DNA of 64,000 bases from Candidatus Latescibacterota bacterium (GTDB taxonomy: Bacteria; Krumholzibacteriota; Krumholzibacteriia; WVZY01). A program made the position numbers and the translations under genes. Location of the stretch: positions 62,001 to 126,000 of the forward strand of contig WVZY01000031.1 of assembly GCA_011772205.1 (NCBI GenBank). The letters are read 5' to 3'. A model generated the notes under the pieces. That model made no database searches, had not been told where the DNA came from, and saw only the letters and a program-made list of their open reading frames with translations. Positions 8,988-18,518 of the stretch are shown piece by piece (the stretch's first letter is position 1; each line of letters opens with the position of its first letter).

Positions 8988-10454
8988 TTACACCAATCCA
9001 TACTCCTTGATTTTCCGATACAGGGTCCGTTCGGAAATACCCAGGATCTCCGATGCTTTCCTCCGATTCCCTCCCGTCACTAGAAGGGCTTGTGTGATCG
9101 CCTCCCGCTCTATCTGGTTTAAGGAACGTCCATCGATGCCCTCCCGCTGAGCATCCGTGCGTACCTCTCTCAGGCCCTCCCATGCTCCTCCACGCTGATC
9201 CCTCAGGATATCCAGTATTTCTCGGACATCGCGGTGAAGAGCCAGAATGGATGCGTATATCATTTCCCTCTCGGCTTCGTCCTTCGAACGATGCAGGGCA
9301 ACAGGTAAGAGAGAAGGACTCTCCATCTCCTCCTTGGCTAGCTGGGAAGCTACGAGTTCTGCCGCAATCTTTTGAGTGCTCGATAAGACGACCAGCGTAT
9401 CGATGAGATTCCGCAACTCCCTGATGTTCCCCGGCCAGCTGTATTCGCTGATTCGGCGCAGAGCGCCGCTTTCCACTCCCTTGACGTCTTTCCCATGCCG
9501 CGCGCTTGCCTGCAGGATGAATTGATCGACCAGATGGGGGATGTCCTCCTTTCGATCTCGAAGTGGGGGGAGGTGCAGATTCACGCCCTTGAGTCTATAA
9601 TAGAGATCCTGGCGGAACTTACCCTCGCGCACGGCTTCCCCGAGATTTCGGTTCGTGGCCGCTATGATACGAATATCCACCCGAAAACTTTTGATTCCGC
9701 CCACACGAAGCACTTCGCCGGATTCGAGTACCCTTAAGAGCCGAACCTGCATGTTCGGACTCATCTCACCGACTTCGTCGAGAAAAACCGTTCCGCGATC
9801 CGCCCTTTCGAACAAACCCTCGCGGCGTGCTACAGCTCCCGTGAAAGCACCTTTTTCGTGGCCAAATAGCTCACTCTCCAGCACGCCTTCTGCGAGCGAT
9901 GCACAATTGATGGCCTCAAAAGGGCCGCCCTTCCGCCGGCTGGCGAGGTGGATGGTCCTGGCGATGACGTCTTTGCCCGTGCCGCTTTCGCCTTCGATCA
10001 GAATCGGCACCTCCGTCGGCCCTACCTGAAGGATCGCCTCTACGATCTCCTCGATGGCAGGCGCGCGGCCGATGATCCCTGTGCTGGCTTTTAGTCGCGC
10101 GAGATCGGTTCGGTGCCGCAAGGCGGCTTCGAACGCGACGTGATCGATCGGGCGCGAATAGTAATAGTCCACTGCCTCGTGACGCTCCCTCGTGAGGATT
10201 TCCTCTGATTTCGGGCCGCCGATGACCATGGCATCCATCCCCGGATGGCGCTTTCTAACTCGCTTGATGAGAGATAGGTAGTTCTGGGCTGCCGCTTCGT
10301 CGATGACAAGCAGATGCAGCGCGTCCAGTGGGACGGACATGATGTGAACTGGCTCATTCAAGAAAGTAACGACATCTTCCTGGCTGTCCGCAATGTAGTG
10401 GACAATCTGGCGCACTTGTTCATCTGTGGTGACAGCAAGTATCTGTAGTTCCAT
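8988..10454 (-). CDS. Sigma-54-dependent transcriptional activator with a degenerate receiver domain
   Basis: An NtrC-type enhancer-binding protein of 488 residues. The N-terminal 120 residues have a receiver-like fold, but the conserved Lys-Pro is Arg-Pro (YYSRPI) and only part of the acidic pocket is kept, so phosphorylation is doubtful. The AAA+ domain (about 128-360) is complete: Walker A GESGTGKD, an intact GAFTGA loop in [11 protein letters not shown], and Walker B VFLDEVGEM. A Fis-type helix-turn-helix ends the protein (NRRKASEILGISERTLYRKI). It should open sigma-54 promoters. A long insert of about 100 residues between AAA+ and helix-turn-helix is unusual. Confidence 0.93.
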   Translation of the reverse strand: MELQILAVTTDEQVRQIVHYIADSQEDVVTFLNEPVHIMSVPLDALHLLVIDEAAAQNYLSLIKRVRKRHPGMDAMVIGGPKSEEILTRERHEAVDYYYSRPIDHVAFEAALRHRTDLARLKASTGIIGRAPAIEEIVEAILQVGPTEVPILIEGESGTGKDVIARTIHLASRRKGGPFEAINCASLAEGVLESELFGHEKGAFTGAVARREGLFERADRGTVFLDEVGEMSPNMQVRLLRVLESGEVLRVGGIKSFRVDIRIIAATNRNLGEAVREGKFRQDLYYRLKGVNLHLPPLRDRKEDIPHLVDQFILQASARHGKDVKGVESGALRRISEYSWPGNIRELRNLIDTLVVLSSTQKIAAELVASQLAKEEMESPSLLPVALHRSKDEAEREMIYASILALHRDVREILDILRDQRGGAWEGLREVRTDAQREGIDGRSLNQIEREAITQALLVTGGNRRKASEILGISERTLYRKIKEYGLV

Positions 10455-10480
10455 GATATTAAAGAGGTTTTCTGAATTGA

Positions 10481-10509
10481 ACGCTAGTTGGTTTCTGACA
10501 GTTTGTCAA
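10481..10509 (-). promoter_or_regulatory. Sigma-70-type promoter of the sigma-54 activator gene
   Basis: On the minus strand a perfect TTGACA (10504-10509) is followed 17 bases later by TAGCGT (10481-10486), 26 bases before the ATG at 10454. The -10 is weak. TGACAGTTTGTCA overlaps the -35 as an imperfect inverted repeat and could be an operator. Confidence 0.45.
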
Positions 10510-10674
10510 TAGCAAACCGACGATGCCACGCGCAGGAGTATCGGGATTCAAGGCTGGAATTCTGAGCAAGGGGTATCGATATGAGCTTGCTGCTAGGCAA
10601 ACCGATTAATAATCGCCGAGTTTGCCTTGATCGCCCTGAGGCTATTTCCGTAGCGCGCTCTCCTCAGAGGATGT

Positions 10675-12075
10675 TCATTGGTGAACGGATACCGGGTCCT
10701 GTTCTTCGCTCAGCGATTTGACTTTTCGCGAGATACTGTACTCGTTCAGCTTGTTTCTCAAGGTACGGACGCTGATATCGAGACTCTTCGCAGCCCTCGT
10801 TCTGTTTTCCTTCAGCTCAACTAGCCGGTTGAGGATCATCAGCTTTTCCATATCGCGGATCGAACCATATCTGAAGGCGTGTTCCATTCTCGACAGCTGC
10901 TCGTCTCTTTCGTTTTCCAGTTGAAAGAAATCCGTGTCCAGCGTGGTACCGCCAGCCATGATCACAGCTCTTTCAATGTGGTTCTCCAGCTCCCTAACGT
11001 TTCCTTTCCAATATGCCTTGCACAGCTTTTTCATTGCATCCGGCGTGAGCTTTATCGGCTCCCTGTGGTTCCGGGACGCATATATTTCCACGAAATGATC
11101 GATGAGGAGAGGGATGTCCTCACTTCGCTCTCTCAAAGGCGGCAGTTCGATTGGAACCACATTCAGCCTGTAATAAAGATCTTCCCTGAGATTCCCTTTT
11201 CGGATTTCCCCCATCGGATCCCTGTTTGTGGCGCCGATAATCCTCACATCTACTTTTACCGTCTTCTTGCCGTCGATCCCGTCGAATTCGCCTTCCTCAA
11301 GAACTCTCAGGAGTTTTGCCTGAGTTGTTGCCGACATTTCGGTGATTTCTTCGAGAAGAACGGTTCCGGCATTTGAGAGTTCCAATCTCCCCGGCAGGAA
11401 GTGAATTGCTCCAGTAGGGGCGACTATCTCCTGCCCAAAGAGCTGGCTTTCGAGAAGAGTCTCGGGCACCGAAGCACAATTAATCTTTATGAACGGATTG
11501 CTTTTCCTGTTGCTCAGTAAATGTATTTCTTGGGCCACAAGTCCCTTCCCCGTGCCATTCTCGCCCGTTAAGAAAATGTTTGTTTCCGCAGGAGCAACCA
11601 ATCGGATCTTTTCCCTGATTTGTTGAATAGCCACAGAATTGCCAACGAGTAACTTAGCTCCGGAAGTGTCCTCGAGCTGGGTTTGGAGAGCTCTGTTCCG
11701 CCTTTCCAGCTCCCTGAACTCGATGGCCCGCTCGATCGCATGTTTGAGCGCGTCGATTTTAATAGGTTTTTCGATGCAATCACACGCACCGAGCCGTATG
11801 AGCTTCGATGCGATATCGACGTCGCTCATGGCTGTGTCCGCGATAGCGATGATGTCCATACCCATTTCGACCACTTTCGATATAAACGCCTCGCCATCAG
11901 CGCCGGATGTTGCAATGTCTACGATGAGCATGTCATAGCGTTCCTTGCACAGGACCTCCATTGCTTCGATTCCCGTCGCCATTTTGAGGACGTGATAGCT
12001 GGATTTCAATTCATTCACAAGGAAGTCCGCCACATCGGGTAAATCAGCAACGACCATCAGCTTCTGGGATTTCAA
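10675..12075 (-). CDS. NtrC-family response regulator with defective sigma-54 contact loop
   Basis: A receiver domain (phosphoacceptor Asp53 in MLIVDIATSG, Lys103 in IEKPI) is followed by an AAA+ domain and a Fis-type helix-turn-helix (TRAAKSLDISVRTLRNKL). The AAA+ domain departs from the family at key sites. Walker A is GENGTGKG (171-178), the sigma-54 contact loop GAFTGA is VAPTGA (218-223), and Walker B is VLLEEI instead of FLDEI. It probably does not drive sigma-54 and may act on sigma-70 promoters or as a partner of its neighbours (inference). The start is TTG at 12075, because GGAGGAGGAA precedes it by five bases; the frame stays open further upstream without a ribosome site. Confidence 0.88.
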   Translation of the reverse strand: MKSQKLMVVADLPDVADFLVNELKSSYHVLKMATGIEAMEVLCKERYDMLIVDIATSGADGEAFISKVVEMGMDIIAIADTAMSDVDIASKLIRLGACDCIEKPIKIDALKHAIERAIEFRELERRNRALQTQLEDTSGAKLLVGNSVAIQQIREKIRLVAPAETNIFLTGENGTGKGLVAQEIHLLSNRKSNPFIKINCASVPETLLESQLFGQEIVAPTGAIHFLPGRLELSNAGTVLLEEITEMSATTQAKLLRVLEEGEFDGIDGKKTVKVDVRIIGATNRDPMGEIRKGNLREDLYYRLNVVPIELPPLRERSEDIPLLIDHFVEIYASRNHREPIKLTPDAMKKLCKAYWKGNVRELENHIERAVIMAGGTTLDTDFFQLENERDEQLSRMEHAFRYGSIRDMEKLMILNRLVELKENRTRAAKSLDISVRTLRNKLNEYSISRKVKSLSEEQDPVSVHQ

Positions 12076-12351
12076 TTTTTCCTCCTCCGGGCTTTGCGCT
12101 AGGTAAACTGTGATCCGGTTTTTGTCGCTTCCTCCACCGAAGATGGAGTCTGGCAAACCGCATGCCACAGGTAGGCAACTTTGTCGGGTGGAGGCAATTC
12201 CTGCCCATGTTTCCCTTGCAGATATGAGCAAGGAAGCGCTCGTCTGGCAGATCAAAGCGATTCCGGTAAGGCGGAGCGGTCTCAGGGGAAGCGCTCTTGC
12301 GGAGTCAAAGCGCCAACAGGAGCCATCGAAATGAGCCATGCGACCGGATCC

Positions 12352-13791
12352 TCAGTCGCTGCCGGCGCCGGTGTCCCTCTTTATCCGGGTCTTCTTCTGA
12401 TCAACACTCTCTGCGTTGGCGGCCGGTTGGAAAGATTTTAGCTTTTCTCTAAGCGTCTGGCGCGAGATCCCCAGGATGCTCGCGGCTCTTGATTTGTTTC
12501 CATTGGTTTGTTCGAGCGTCCTTTGAATCTGGATCCTCTCCACCTCACGGAGCGTCATCGGAAAAAACGACGCGAGGAACGCGGAGGATGCTTCCTCTTT
12601 CCTTTCTTCGGAAGCCAATCCTTGGATCTCCGGCGGAAGGTGTTCTATCAGGATTTCATCTTCAGCATCGAGAAGCATCGCTCTCTCGATAACGTTTTTG
12701 AGCTCGCGCACGTTTCCAGGCCAATCGTACGTAAGCAGAGCTTCCATTACTTCCCGCTTCACTGGCCTAATCCGTTTTCCGAGCTCCTTGTTGAAACGAT
12801 CCACAAAGTGATTGACGAGGAGCGGTATGTCCTCCTTTCGTTCCCTTAGCGGAGGAATGTGTATCGGGATAACTTTTAACCGATAGTACAGGTCTTTCCG
12901 AAAGTCCTTCTCTTGGATTGCGGTTTGAAGATCCTTATTCGTTGCCGAAATGATTCGCGTATTAACGTGCAGATCTTGAACGCCTCCCACGCGACGAAAC
13001 GTCTTGTTTTCCAAAACTCGTAAGAGCCTCGCCTGAAGCGTAATTCCCATTTCCCCGATCTCGTCCAAGAACAACGTGCCGCCCTCGGCAAGCTCTACCA
13101 GACCCTTCTTCCGAGTTTTTGCATCGGTGAATGCTCCCTTTTCGTGCCCAAACAGTTCGCTCTCCAGCAGCGTTTCCGGTACCGCAGCACAGTTTATTTC
13201 CATGAAAGGCCTGGGCTCCAAATAGCTGCACGCGTGTATCGCTCGCGCCACGAGTTCTTTCCCCGCCCCACTCTCTCCCGTGATCAGTATCGTGTTTGCC
13301 TTGCTGTCTCCGATTTTTTTTACCTTATCGAAGATCTCCACTATCTGTCTGCTCTGCCCGATAAAATTATTAAAAACGCTGCTCCGGGTTGTTTTTTCGT
13401 TCAGGTATGCGATCTCGTTTTTCAATCGATGTGCCTCGAGGGCGTTTGCTATCGTCACTTTGAGTTTCTCCAGCGCGAAAGGCTTGAGAATGAAGTCGTA
13501 CGCGGCGTTTTTCATCGCCTCCACAGCCGTTTCGACCTCCCCGTAGGCTGTCATCATGATGATGGGCACTGTTGGATCGACGGACTTGATTTCCTTCAGC
13601 ACATCGATCCCGCTAACGCCAGGAAGCTTGAGATCGAGCAGAACGAGGTCCGCCGATTTTTCCTTGAAGAGCTTCGTTCCTTTATCGGCGGTTCCCGCAT
13701 CGATCACCTCGTACCCGCTTTCCTGGAGGGCCTCGCTCAGGGACCATCTGATTGTTTTTTCGTCGTCGATGATCAGGATTGTTTGAGACAT
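12352..13791 (-). CDS. Sigma-54-dependent response regulator, NtrC/AtoC type
   Basis: The 479-residue protein has a complete receiver (acidic pair in LIIDDE, phosphoacceptor Asp53 in [19 protein letters not shown]), an AAA+ domain and a Fis-type helix-turn-helix ([19 protein letters not shown]). Walker A is GESGAGKE, Walker B is LFLDEIGEM, and the loop reads GAFTDA, a common working variant of GAFTGA. The start ATG lies two bases after the histidine kinase stop with GAAAGGAAG as ribosome site, so kinase and regulator form a pair. The frame is open further upstream, but that overlaps the kinase gene and is not used. Confidence 0.95.
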   Translation of the reverse strand: MSQTILIIDDEKTIRWSLSEALQESGYEVIDAGTADKGTKLFKEKSADLVLLDLKLPGVSGIDVLKEIKSVDPTVPIIMMTAYGEVETAVEAMKNAAYDFILKPFALEKLKVTIANALEAHRLKNEIAYLNEKTTRSSVFNNFIGQSRQIVEIFDKVKKIGDSKANTILITGESGAGKELVARAIHACSYLEPRPFMEINCAAVPETLLESELFGHEKGAFTDAKTRKKGLVELAEGGTLFLDEIGEMGITLQARLLRVLENKTFRRVGGVQDLHVNTRIISATNKDLQTAIQEKDFRKDLYYRLKVIPIHIPPLRERKEDIPLLVNHFVDRFNKELGKRIRPVKREVMEALLTYDWPGNVRELKNVIERAMLLDAEDEILIEHLPPEIQGLASEERKEEASSAFLASFFPMTLREVERIQIQRTLEQTNGNKSRAASILGISRQTLREKLKSFQPAANAESVDQKKTRIKRDTGAGSD

Positions 13792-13793
13792 AC

Positions 13794-15923
13794 TCAACTT
13801 CCTTTCGCTCGATTTGACGGGCTGTTGATTGTGCTCTCTTGCTTTTCGGCCGGGAGAATCACCGAAAATATGGTATTTCGAGGAGTAAAATCGCACACGA
13901 TTTTTCCGCCGTGGTCCTCGATGATTTGTTGGCTGATGGCAAGACCGAGCCCGGTGCCCTTCGACTTTGTCGTGACAAACGGCTCGAAAAGGCTGTTCCG
14001 GATGGACTCCGGCACGCCAGGGCCCGTATCGATGACATCCACTCTGGCGAACCTTTCTCTTCCCTCTCCCGGTGCTGCTTCGTCCCGGAGAACTACCTCC
14101 ACCCGGTCGCCTTCTCTGCAGGCCTGAATGGCATTCAGAACAATGTTTATCAGGACCTGTGTAATCTGGTCGGCGTCGGCACTGCACGTCTCGTCAGCTA
14201 GATTTTCCTTCAACAATAATTCGACGCCCTTCGTCTCCGCTTGGTCGGCAAGTAGGCCGATGACCCGGTTGGCTATCTCTGGCAGCGAACATGGGGCAAT
14301 ACGGGGCTTTGCGGGCCTGGCGAAGTTCAACAGATTCCGAATGATTGCATCCAGCCGGTTGATTTCGTCGAGAACAGCGAGGATGTACTTGACTTTCTCC
14401 TGTTCTCCCTTCAGCTTGCTGCCCAGCACTTCAACGCTTGTCGCGATCCCCGTGAGGGGATTCCGGATCTCGTGCGCCACTCCAGCGGACAGCTGCCCTA
14501 GAGCTCTCAGCCGGTCGTTTTTCCGGATTTCTGCCTCCAAGCGCTTCTGTTCTGTGAGGTCTTCGAAGATCGCCACGATAACATTTCCATTGAGATTGTC
14601 ATCGTGCATTTTGGTCGTGCTCAATCTTGCTGGAAATAAGCCTCTCGCACCCTGGGTGCATTCCACTTCGAGAATGTGAATGTCCTTTTCTGAATGGATG
14701 ATCTTCTCGAAAAACTCGTCACCATACGTGCGGCTCTTGAACAGTTCTCCGAAATAGATGCGTGCAGAGGTCTCGAGTCGAGGGCAGAGCCCTCTTGCGT
14801 GTTTGTTCGAGAACCGAACCCTACCCTTGGTATCCGTTGTTATGACGCCGCTATTGATGTTGTCGAGGACTTTTTCATTGAAGCGGCTAAGCTGCCTCAG
14901 CTGGCTGATATAGGAAGCGTTCGCTACTTCTCCGGCAAAAATCGTTTGTATGGTGTTGAGAAAGTTATAGTCGATCTTGAATGTCTGGTTCGAATTGTAA
15001 TTCTTATCCATTAGGACGAAGCCAAGAGATCTGTTTCTGTGTTTTAGCGGGATGAGTGTTATTCGCCACGGGACGGTACGCTCGAGGCAGGTGTCGAACC
15101 GGCCGTCGCTGTACCCTTCGAGTGTGTGAATCTCGGAACCTCGTGGATGCTTCTTCCATCCTTTGAGGATGTCTTCGCATGACCTTTTCAACGAAATCTC
15201 GTCGACTTGAAAACTCGCCCGCGGACCTATGCGTTTCCCCTCGTTACTGAAGAGCAGTAGCGCCGCACCTTCGGCATGCATGTAGTTCACGAGCGCCATT
15301 AAAAAACGATCGAGGGCATCGCTCCAGTTTTCATTATCTGAAATATCTCTTCCCATCTGGTAGAGGATGGTCAGCTGAGAGACGTACCTTTTTAGCGCCG
15401 TGTCGAGACTCTTTAGCTCAGCGTTGATCTTGAACGCTTCTTGACGAAGATCTGCTTGATTGCGGTCCAGAAGCGCGGTGGAAGACCGAAATCTATCGAT
15501 GATTTCCGATTTGACTTCGCTGATCATTCGCTTCTGGCATACGAAGCGGATAGTAGAGGCCAGCTGCTTCAAATCGACTGGCTTTATCAGGAAATCGTAG
15601 ATCCCGACGCGAATGAGAGATAACAGGAGTTCAACGGGTGGATCCGAGGCGACCACTACGACGGAGCAATCTGGATGGGACGCTCGAACCGTCGACACCA
15701 AGCGGGTTGTTTCGCGACCGCAGCCGTCGGCATCGATGAGCAAAAAAGGATATTGCACCTTCGCGAAACGCTCCAGCGCAGACGGCACCGTGGCAACGAT
15801 CTCGGATTGGATCTCCTGCTTTTCGAGGATGGAAGACAGGGATTCGTGAAGGTTGGGATCGACGGATAGAATGAGAATCTCCGCCTGATGGGTTTTGTGC
15901 GGGCCAGAATCGTGCGCGCTCAT
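13794..15923 (-). CDS. Soluble hybrid sensor histidine kinase (receiver-GAF-PAS-HisKA-HATPase)
   Basis: A cytosolic kinase of about 709 residues with no membrane helix. An N-terminal receiver (FLLIDADG, LIKPV) is followed by a GAF-like region, a PAS domain (VLDNINSGVITTDTKGRVRFSN) split around residues 345-450, and the catalytic core. The H-box is GVAHEIRNPL, the N-box NIVLNAIQA, the G1 box DTGPGVP and the G2 box GTGLGLAI. It resembles NtrB/AtoS-type kinases, which work with sigma-54 response regulators, and the next gene is one. An earlier TTG start at 15947 is possible; neither start has a clear ribosome site. Confidence 0.92.
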   Translation of the reverse strand: MSAHDSGPHKTHQAEILILSVDPNLHESLSSILEKQEIQSEIVATVPSALERFAKVQYPFLLIDADGCGRETTRLVSTVRASHPDCSVVVVASDPPVELLLSLIRVGIYDFLIKPVDLKQLASTIRFVCQKRMISEVKSEIIDRFRSSTALLDRNQADLRQEAFKINAELKSLDTALKRYVSQLTILYQMGRDISDNENWSDALDRFLMALVNYMHAEGAALLLFSNEGKRIGPRASFQVDEISLKRSCEDILKGWKKHPRGSEIHTLEGYSDGRFDTCLERTVPWRITLIPLKHRNRSLGFVLMDKNYNSNQTFKIDYNFLNTIQTIFAGEVANASYISQLRQLSRFNEKVLDNINSGVITTDTKGRVRFSNKHARGLCPRLETSARIYFGELFKSRTYGDEFFEKIIHSEKDIHILEVECTQGARGLFPARLSTTKMHDDNLNGNVIVAIFEDLTEQKRLEAEIRKNDRLRALGQLSAGVAHEIRNPLTGIATSVEVLGSKLKGEQEKVKYILAVLDEINRLDAIIRNLLNFARPAKPRIAPCSLPEIANRVIGLLADQAETKGVELLLKENLADETCSADADQITQVLINIVLNAIQACREGDRVEVVLRDEAAPGEGRERFARVDVIDTGPGVPESIRNSLFEPFVTTKSKGTGLGLAISQQIIEDHGGKIVCDFTPRNTIFSVILPAEKQESTINSPSNRAKGS

Positions 15924-16180
15924 GGATCGCAAGCTATAGACTAACAATAGGTTTGAGGTATTCCTGCCATCCCGTTAAAAGCTGGATAGATACTTACCAT
16001 AGGGGCTGAACCTCATCAACCAAAATGTTCGCTTCGAGGATAAAATGGCGTGCCCAGATGCAATGAGTGTGATTGCCGGCGGCTTTGACTGCCGCGAGGC
16101 GAGTTTTTATTGGATCACAATAACCATGGCCAATTCTGGCTAATCTGGAAAGAACGGGGAATCTTCGGATGGAAGCGTAG

Positions 16181-16546
16181 CTAGAGTACGACCTGCTTCA
16201 ATATGTACGTATCAAGATAATCCTTGTCTTCCTCGGCAATGGAGGTGAAGTAGCAGGCAATCTCATATCGAGTGGTTTTTGGAGCTTCCTCTTCGGGCTC
16301 TGTGCGCACAACAACTCCTTCGCAGGTCACATTCCTCCCCGGACGCACCCCCTCCTCTTCTCCGGGAGCGGGGAGCGTGAGCTCAATTTCGAGCTTCGTG
16401 AGGACCGGGATATAAGTGGGGGATGTGAAGTAAACGCCGTTTGCGCTGACATTGATACTCTCTGCTTCGGCACAGTCTTTTCCGCTGATCTTTATCTGCA
16501 AGGCTAGTTTTGCAGGGATCCGGACTGCCCTGCGCCGTTCGAGCAT
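16181..16546 (-). CDS. PilZ-domain protein, probable c-di-GMP receptor
   Basis: A single-domain PilZ protein of 121 residues. The c-di-GMP-binding RxxxR region is at the N-terminus (ERRRAVRIP) and the second motif NVSANG lies near residue 33. Both match the family, so binding of c-di-GMP is likely. GGAAGGAG precedes the ATG. The target is unknown; the only diguanylate cyclase in the window is at 4240-5586. Confidence 0.9.
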   Translation of the reverse strand: MLERRRAVRIPAKLALQIKISGKDCAEAESINVSANGVYFTSPTYIPVLTKLEIELTLPAPGEEEGVRPGRNVTCEGVVVRTEPEEEAPKTTRYEIACYFTSIAEEDKDYLDTYILKQVVL

Positions 16547-16786
16547 TTTTGTTCTCCTTCCTATAAAATATTTGCAGGATCAGCCCGAATTGCGCTGATA
16601 CCTGCCGGCAGCTGAAGATCGTCGTCAGCATTCAACGACTTAACATGACGATCGGTCAATGGACGTCCGATATTGGCGTTACCCCTCCCTAGGTTTAATG
16701 GACTATGAGGTCGATCGAAAATGCTCCGAGCAACCTTATGGCGTGGATTTTGATATTTCTAGAGGCGCTCGGGTGTGCCGTGTCGA

Positions 16787-16882
16787 CTACCGACCTTTCT
16801 TCTTGTGGCGGTTCTTTCTGAGCCGCTTTTTACGCTTGTGCGTAGCGATCTTCTTCCTTTTTCGCTTTCTACCGCAGGGCAT
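16787..16882 (-). CDS. AURKAIP1/COX24-domain small basic ribosomal protein (31 aa)
   Basis: A very short gene that automatic calling usually misses. The 31-residue product starts MPCGRKRKRK and continues with HKRKKRLRKNRHKKK, the signature of the AURKAIP1/COX24-domain proteins found in Bacteroidetes-like genomes and related to the mitochondrial small-subunit protein mS38. More than half of the residues are Lys or Arg. Association with the small ribosomal subunit follows from the family. AAAGG lies about 10 bases before the ATG. It sits 30 bases after the HU gene on the same strand. Confidence 0.85.
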   Translation of the reverse strand: MPCGRKRKRKKIATHKRKKRLRKNRHKKKGR

Positions 16883-16912
16883 TGCTGCATAACCCTTTCT
16901 CAGATGATGAGC

Positions 16913-17209
16913 TTAGGTCGTGACAGTGCGATCGGAACTATTCACCCGAGCCTTGAGCTCATTCGATGCTTTGAAAAACGGAACAAGCTTGGCTGGTACG
17001 AACACGCCCTCACCGGTCCGAGGATTTCGAGCGCGCCGTGCTCTTCGTTCCTTCACTTTGAAACTGCCAAAACCCCTCAATTCAACCTTATCCCCTTCGG
17101 CGAGAGCACGACAAATGTTGGCAATAATCTCGTTCACAATGATGCTCGTGTCCTTTTTGTTTAGACCCGTGACCTTAGAGATTTCTTCGACCAAATCGGC
17201 TTTTGTCAT
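16913..17209 (-). CDS. HU/IHF-family DNA-binding protein
   Basis: A nucleoid protein of 98 residues that bends and compacts DNA as a dimer. The start MTKADLVEEISKVTGL and the beta-arm RRARRARNPRTGE are diagnostic of the family. The C-terminus is about eight residues longer than E. coli HU. GGGGGGAAG precedes the ATG. Gene order does not show whether it acts as HU or in a more specific IHF-like way. Confidence 0.95.
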   Translation of the reverse strand: MTKADLVEEISKVTGLNKKDTSIIVNEIIANICRALAEGDKVELRGFGSFKVKERRARRARNPRTGEGVFVPAKLVPFFKASNELKARVNSSDRTVTT

Positions 17210-17392
17210 CGCTTCCCCCCGTTCAAGGTTTGGCGCTTCCTTTGTGGACGCAGTGGACCTTACTGCAAAGAATTGAATTCATGTGCCCTCTTCAGCGTTG
17301 GCCACTATTGATGCTGATTTCGTCTCCCTGGACCCGCTGCAGGACAGCAAACGCTAAGCTAACATACAAGCGAATCCATGTCAAATAATAAT

Positions 17393-18271
17393 TTACGGGA
17401 TTATATACTTCAGGGTGATCCGGTTCTCCGCCTCTACTGGTATGCGGGCGCCGATCTCACCAAATATCGATCGGAAAAAGTGCTTCCTTTTTCTCTTCCG
17501 GATGATCTTCGGTTTGTTTTTGATGCCTCCCATACTCGCCGCGACGGCGATTGCTTCCTCGTATGTTCCCAGCCTGTCAACAAGCCCGATTTCTTCTGCT
17601 TCCTCCCCGGAGTACAGTCGTCCTTCGGCGAGCTCTTTGACCTCATCCAGCTCCATTCCACGTCCCTTGCTCACCGCTCTGAGGAACTGCCCATAGGCTC
17701 GGTCCAGAAGCGTTTCCAGATACCGGCGTTCCTCCTCGGTAATCTCGCGGTGGGGTGATCCAACATCCTTGTATTTTCCTGACTTAACAACGGTTATACC
17801 GAGGCCGATCTTATGGAAAAGCTCTTCCGTATTCAGGAATGCAGCAATGACGCCAATACTGCCTGTCAGGGTCCCCTCGAGGGAAATGACGGAATCCGCC
17901 GCGCAGGCCACGTAGTACCCGCCGGAGGCAGCGATTTCCGCCAGGAACGCGACGACGGGTTTCTTTGCTCGAAGCTTTTCTACTGCATGGTATATTTCCT
18001 GGGAGGCAGCCACTCCCCCACCAGGACTGTTGATATGGAGTAGGACCGCTTTTACGCGTTTGTTGTCTCGATAGGATTCCAGCTCTCGTATCTTGCTCAG
18101 ATCGTAGCGTATCTCTCCGTGAATATCGACTACAGCCACAGCTTCACCGATTCCCAATTCTTCATCACCCAAATAGAACGCCATCAGAAAATAAAAGAGA
18201 AAAAATAAAAAGGTGAGCAACACGGCTGCGCTAAACAGTACGATGAATGCGACATTTCGTTTCTCGGGCAT
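17393..18271 (-). CDS. sppA: Signal peptide peptidase SppA, short form
   Basis: A membrane-anchored Ser/Lys protease that degrades signal peptides left in the membrane. One N-terminal membrane helix (residues 8-33) is followed by a single S49 peptidase domain. The catalytic Ser is Ser116 in AEIAASGGYY and the Lys is Lys168 in VKSGKYKDVG. HINSPGGGV is the oxyanion-region motif. At 292 residues it matches the Bacillus-type half-size enzyme and not the double-domain E. coli protein. The C-terminal 30 residues (KIIRKRKRKHFFR) are strongly basic. Confidence 0.94.
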   Translation of the reverse strand: MPEKRNVAFIVLFSAAVLLTFLFFLFYFLMAFYLGDEELGIGEAVAVVDIHGEIRYDLSKIRELESYRDNKRVKAVLLHINSPGGGVAASQEIYHAVEKLRAKKPVVAFLAEIAASGGYYVACAADSVISLEGTLTGSIGVIAAFLNTEELFHKIGLGITVVKSGKYKDVGSPHREITEEERRYLETLLDRAYGQFLRAVSKGRGMELDEVKELAEGRLYSGEEAEEIGLVDRLGTYEEAIAVAASMGGIKNKPKIIRKRKRKHFFRSIFGEIGARIPVEAENRITLKYIIP

Positions 18272-18518
18272 GATGTCGTTTGCGACCGGCTAAACAGGAT
18301 CGAAAGGTTGAAGTATCTCGGCGTATCAATATCTACCATGGAGCACGCAGGTCGGTAGAATTGACGGGTGGACCATATCAGAGTATTTCCTTGCCTGTCA
18401 ATGCCTATGCGCGATGTTGCGGTCTTGGCTTCGCCGCTTCCATGGACGGGGATGACTGGGTTGCTGGAACATCATTCCCTTTCGAGAGTGCTGAGGGAGA
18501 AAGAACGCTGTTCCATGC

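Noticed and set aside
13144-14127. Plus-strand open frame of 327 codons
   Set aside because: Antisense to the response regulator and kinase genes, whose motifs are complete.
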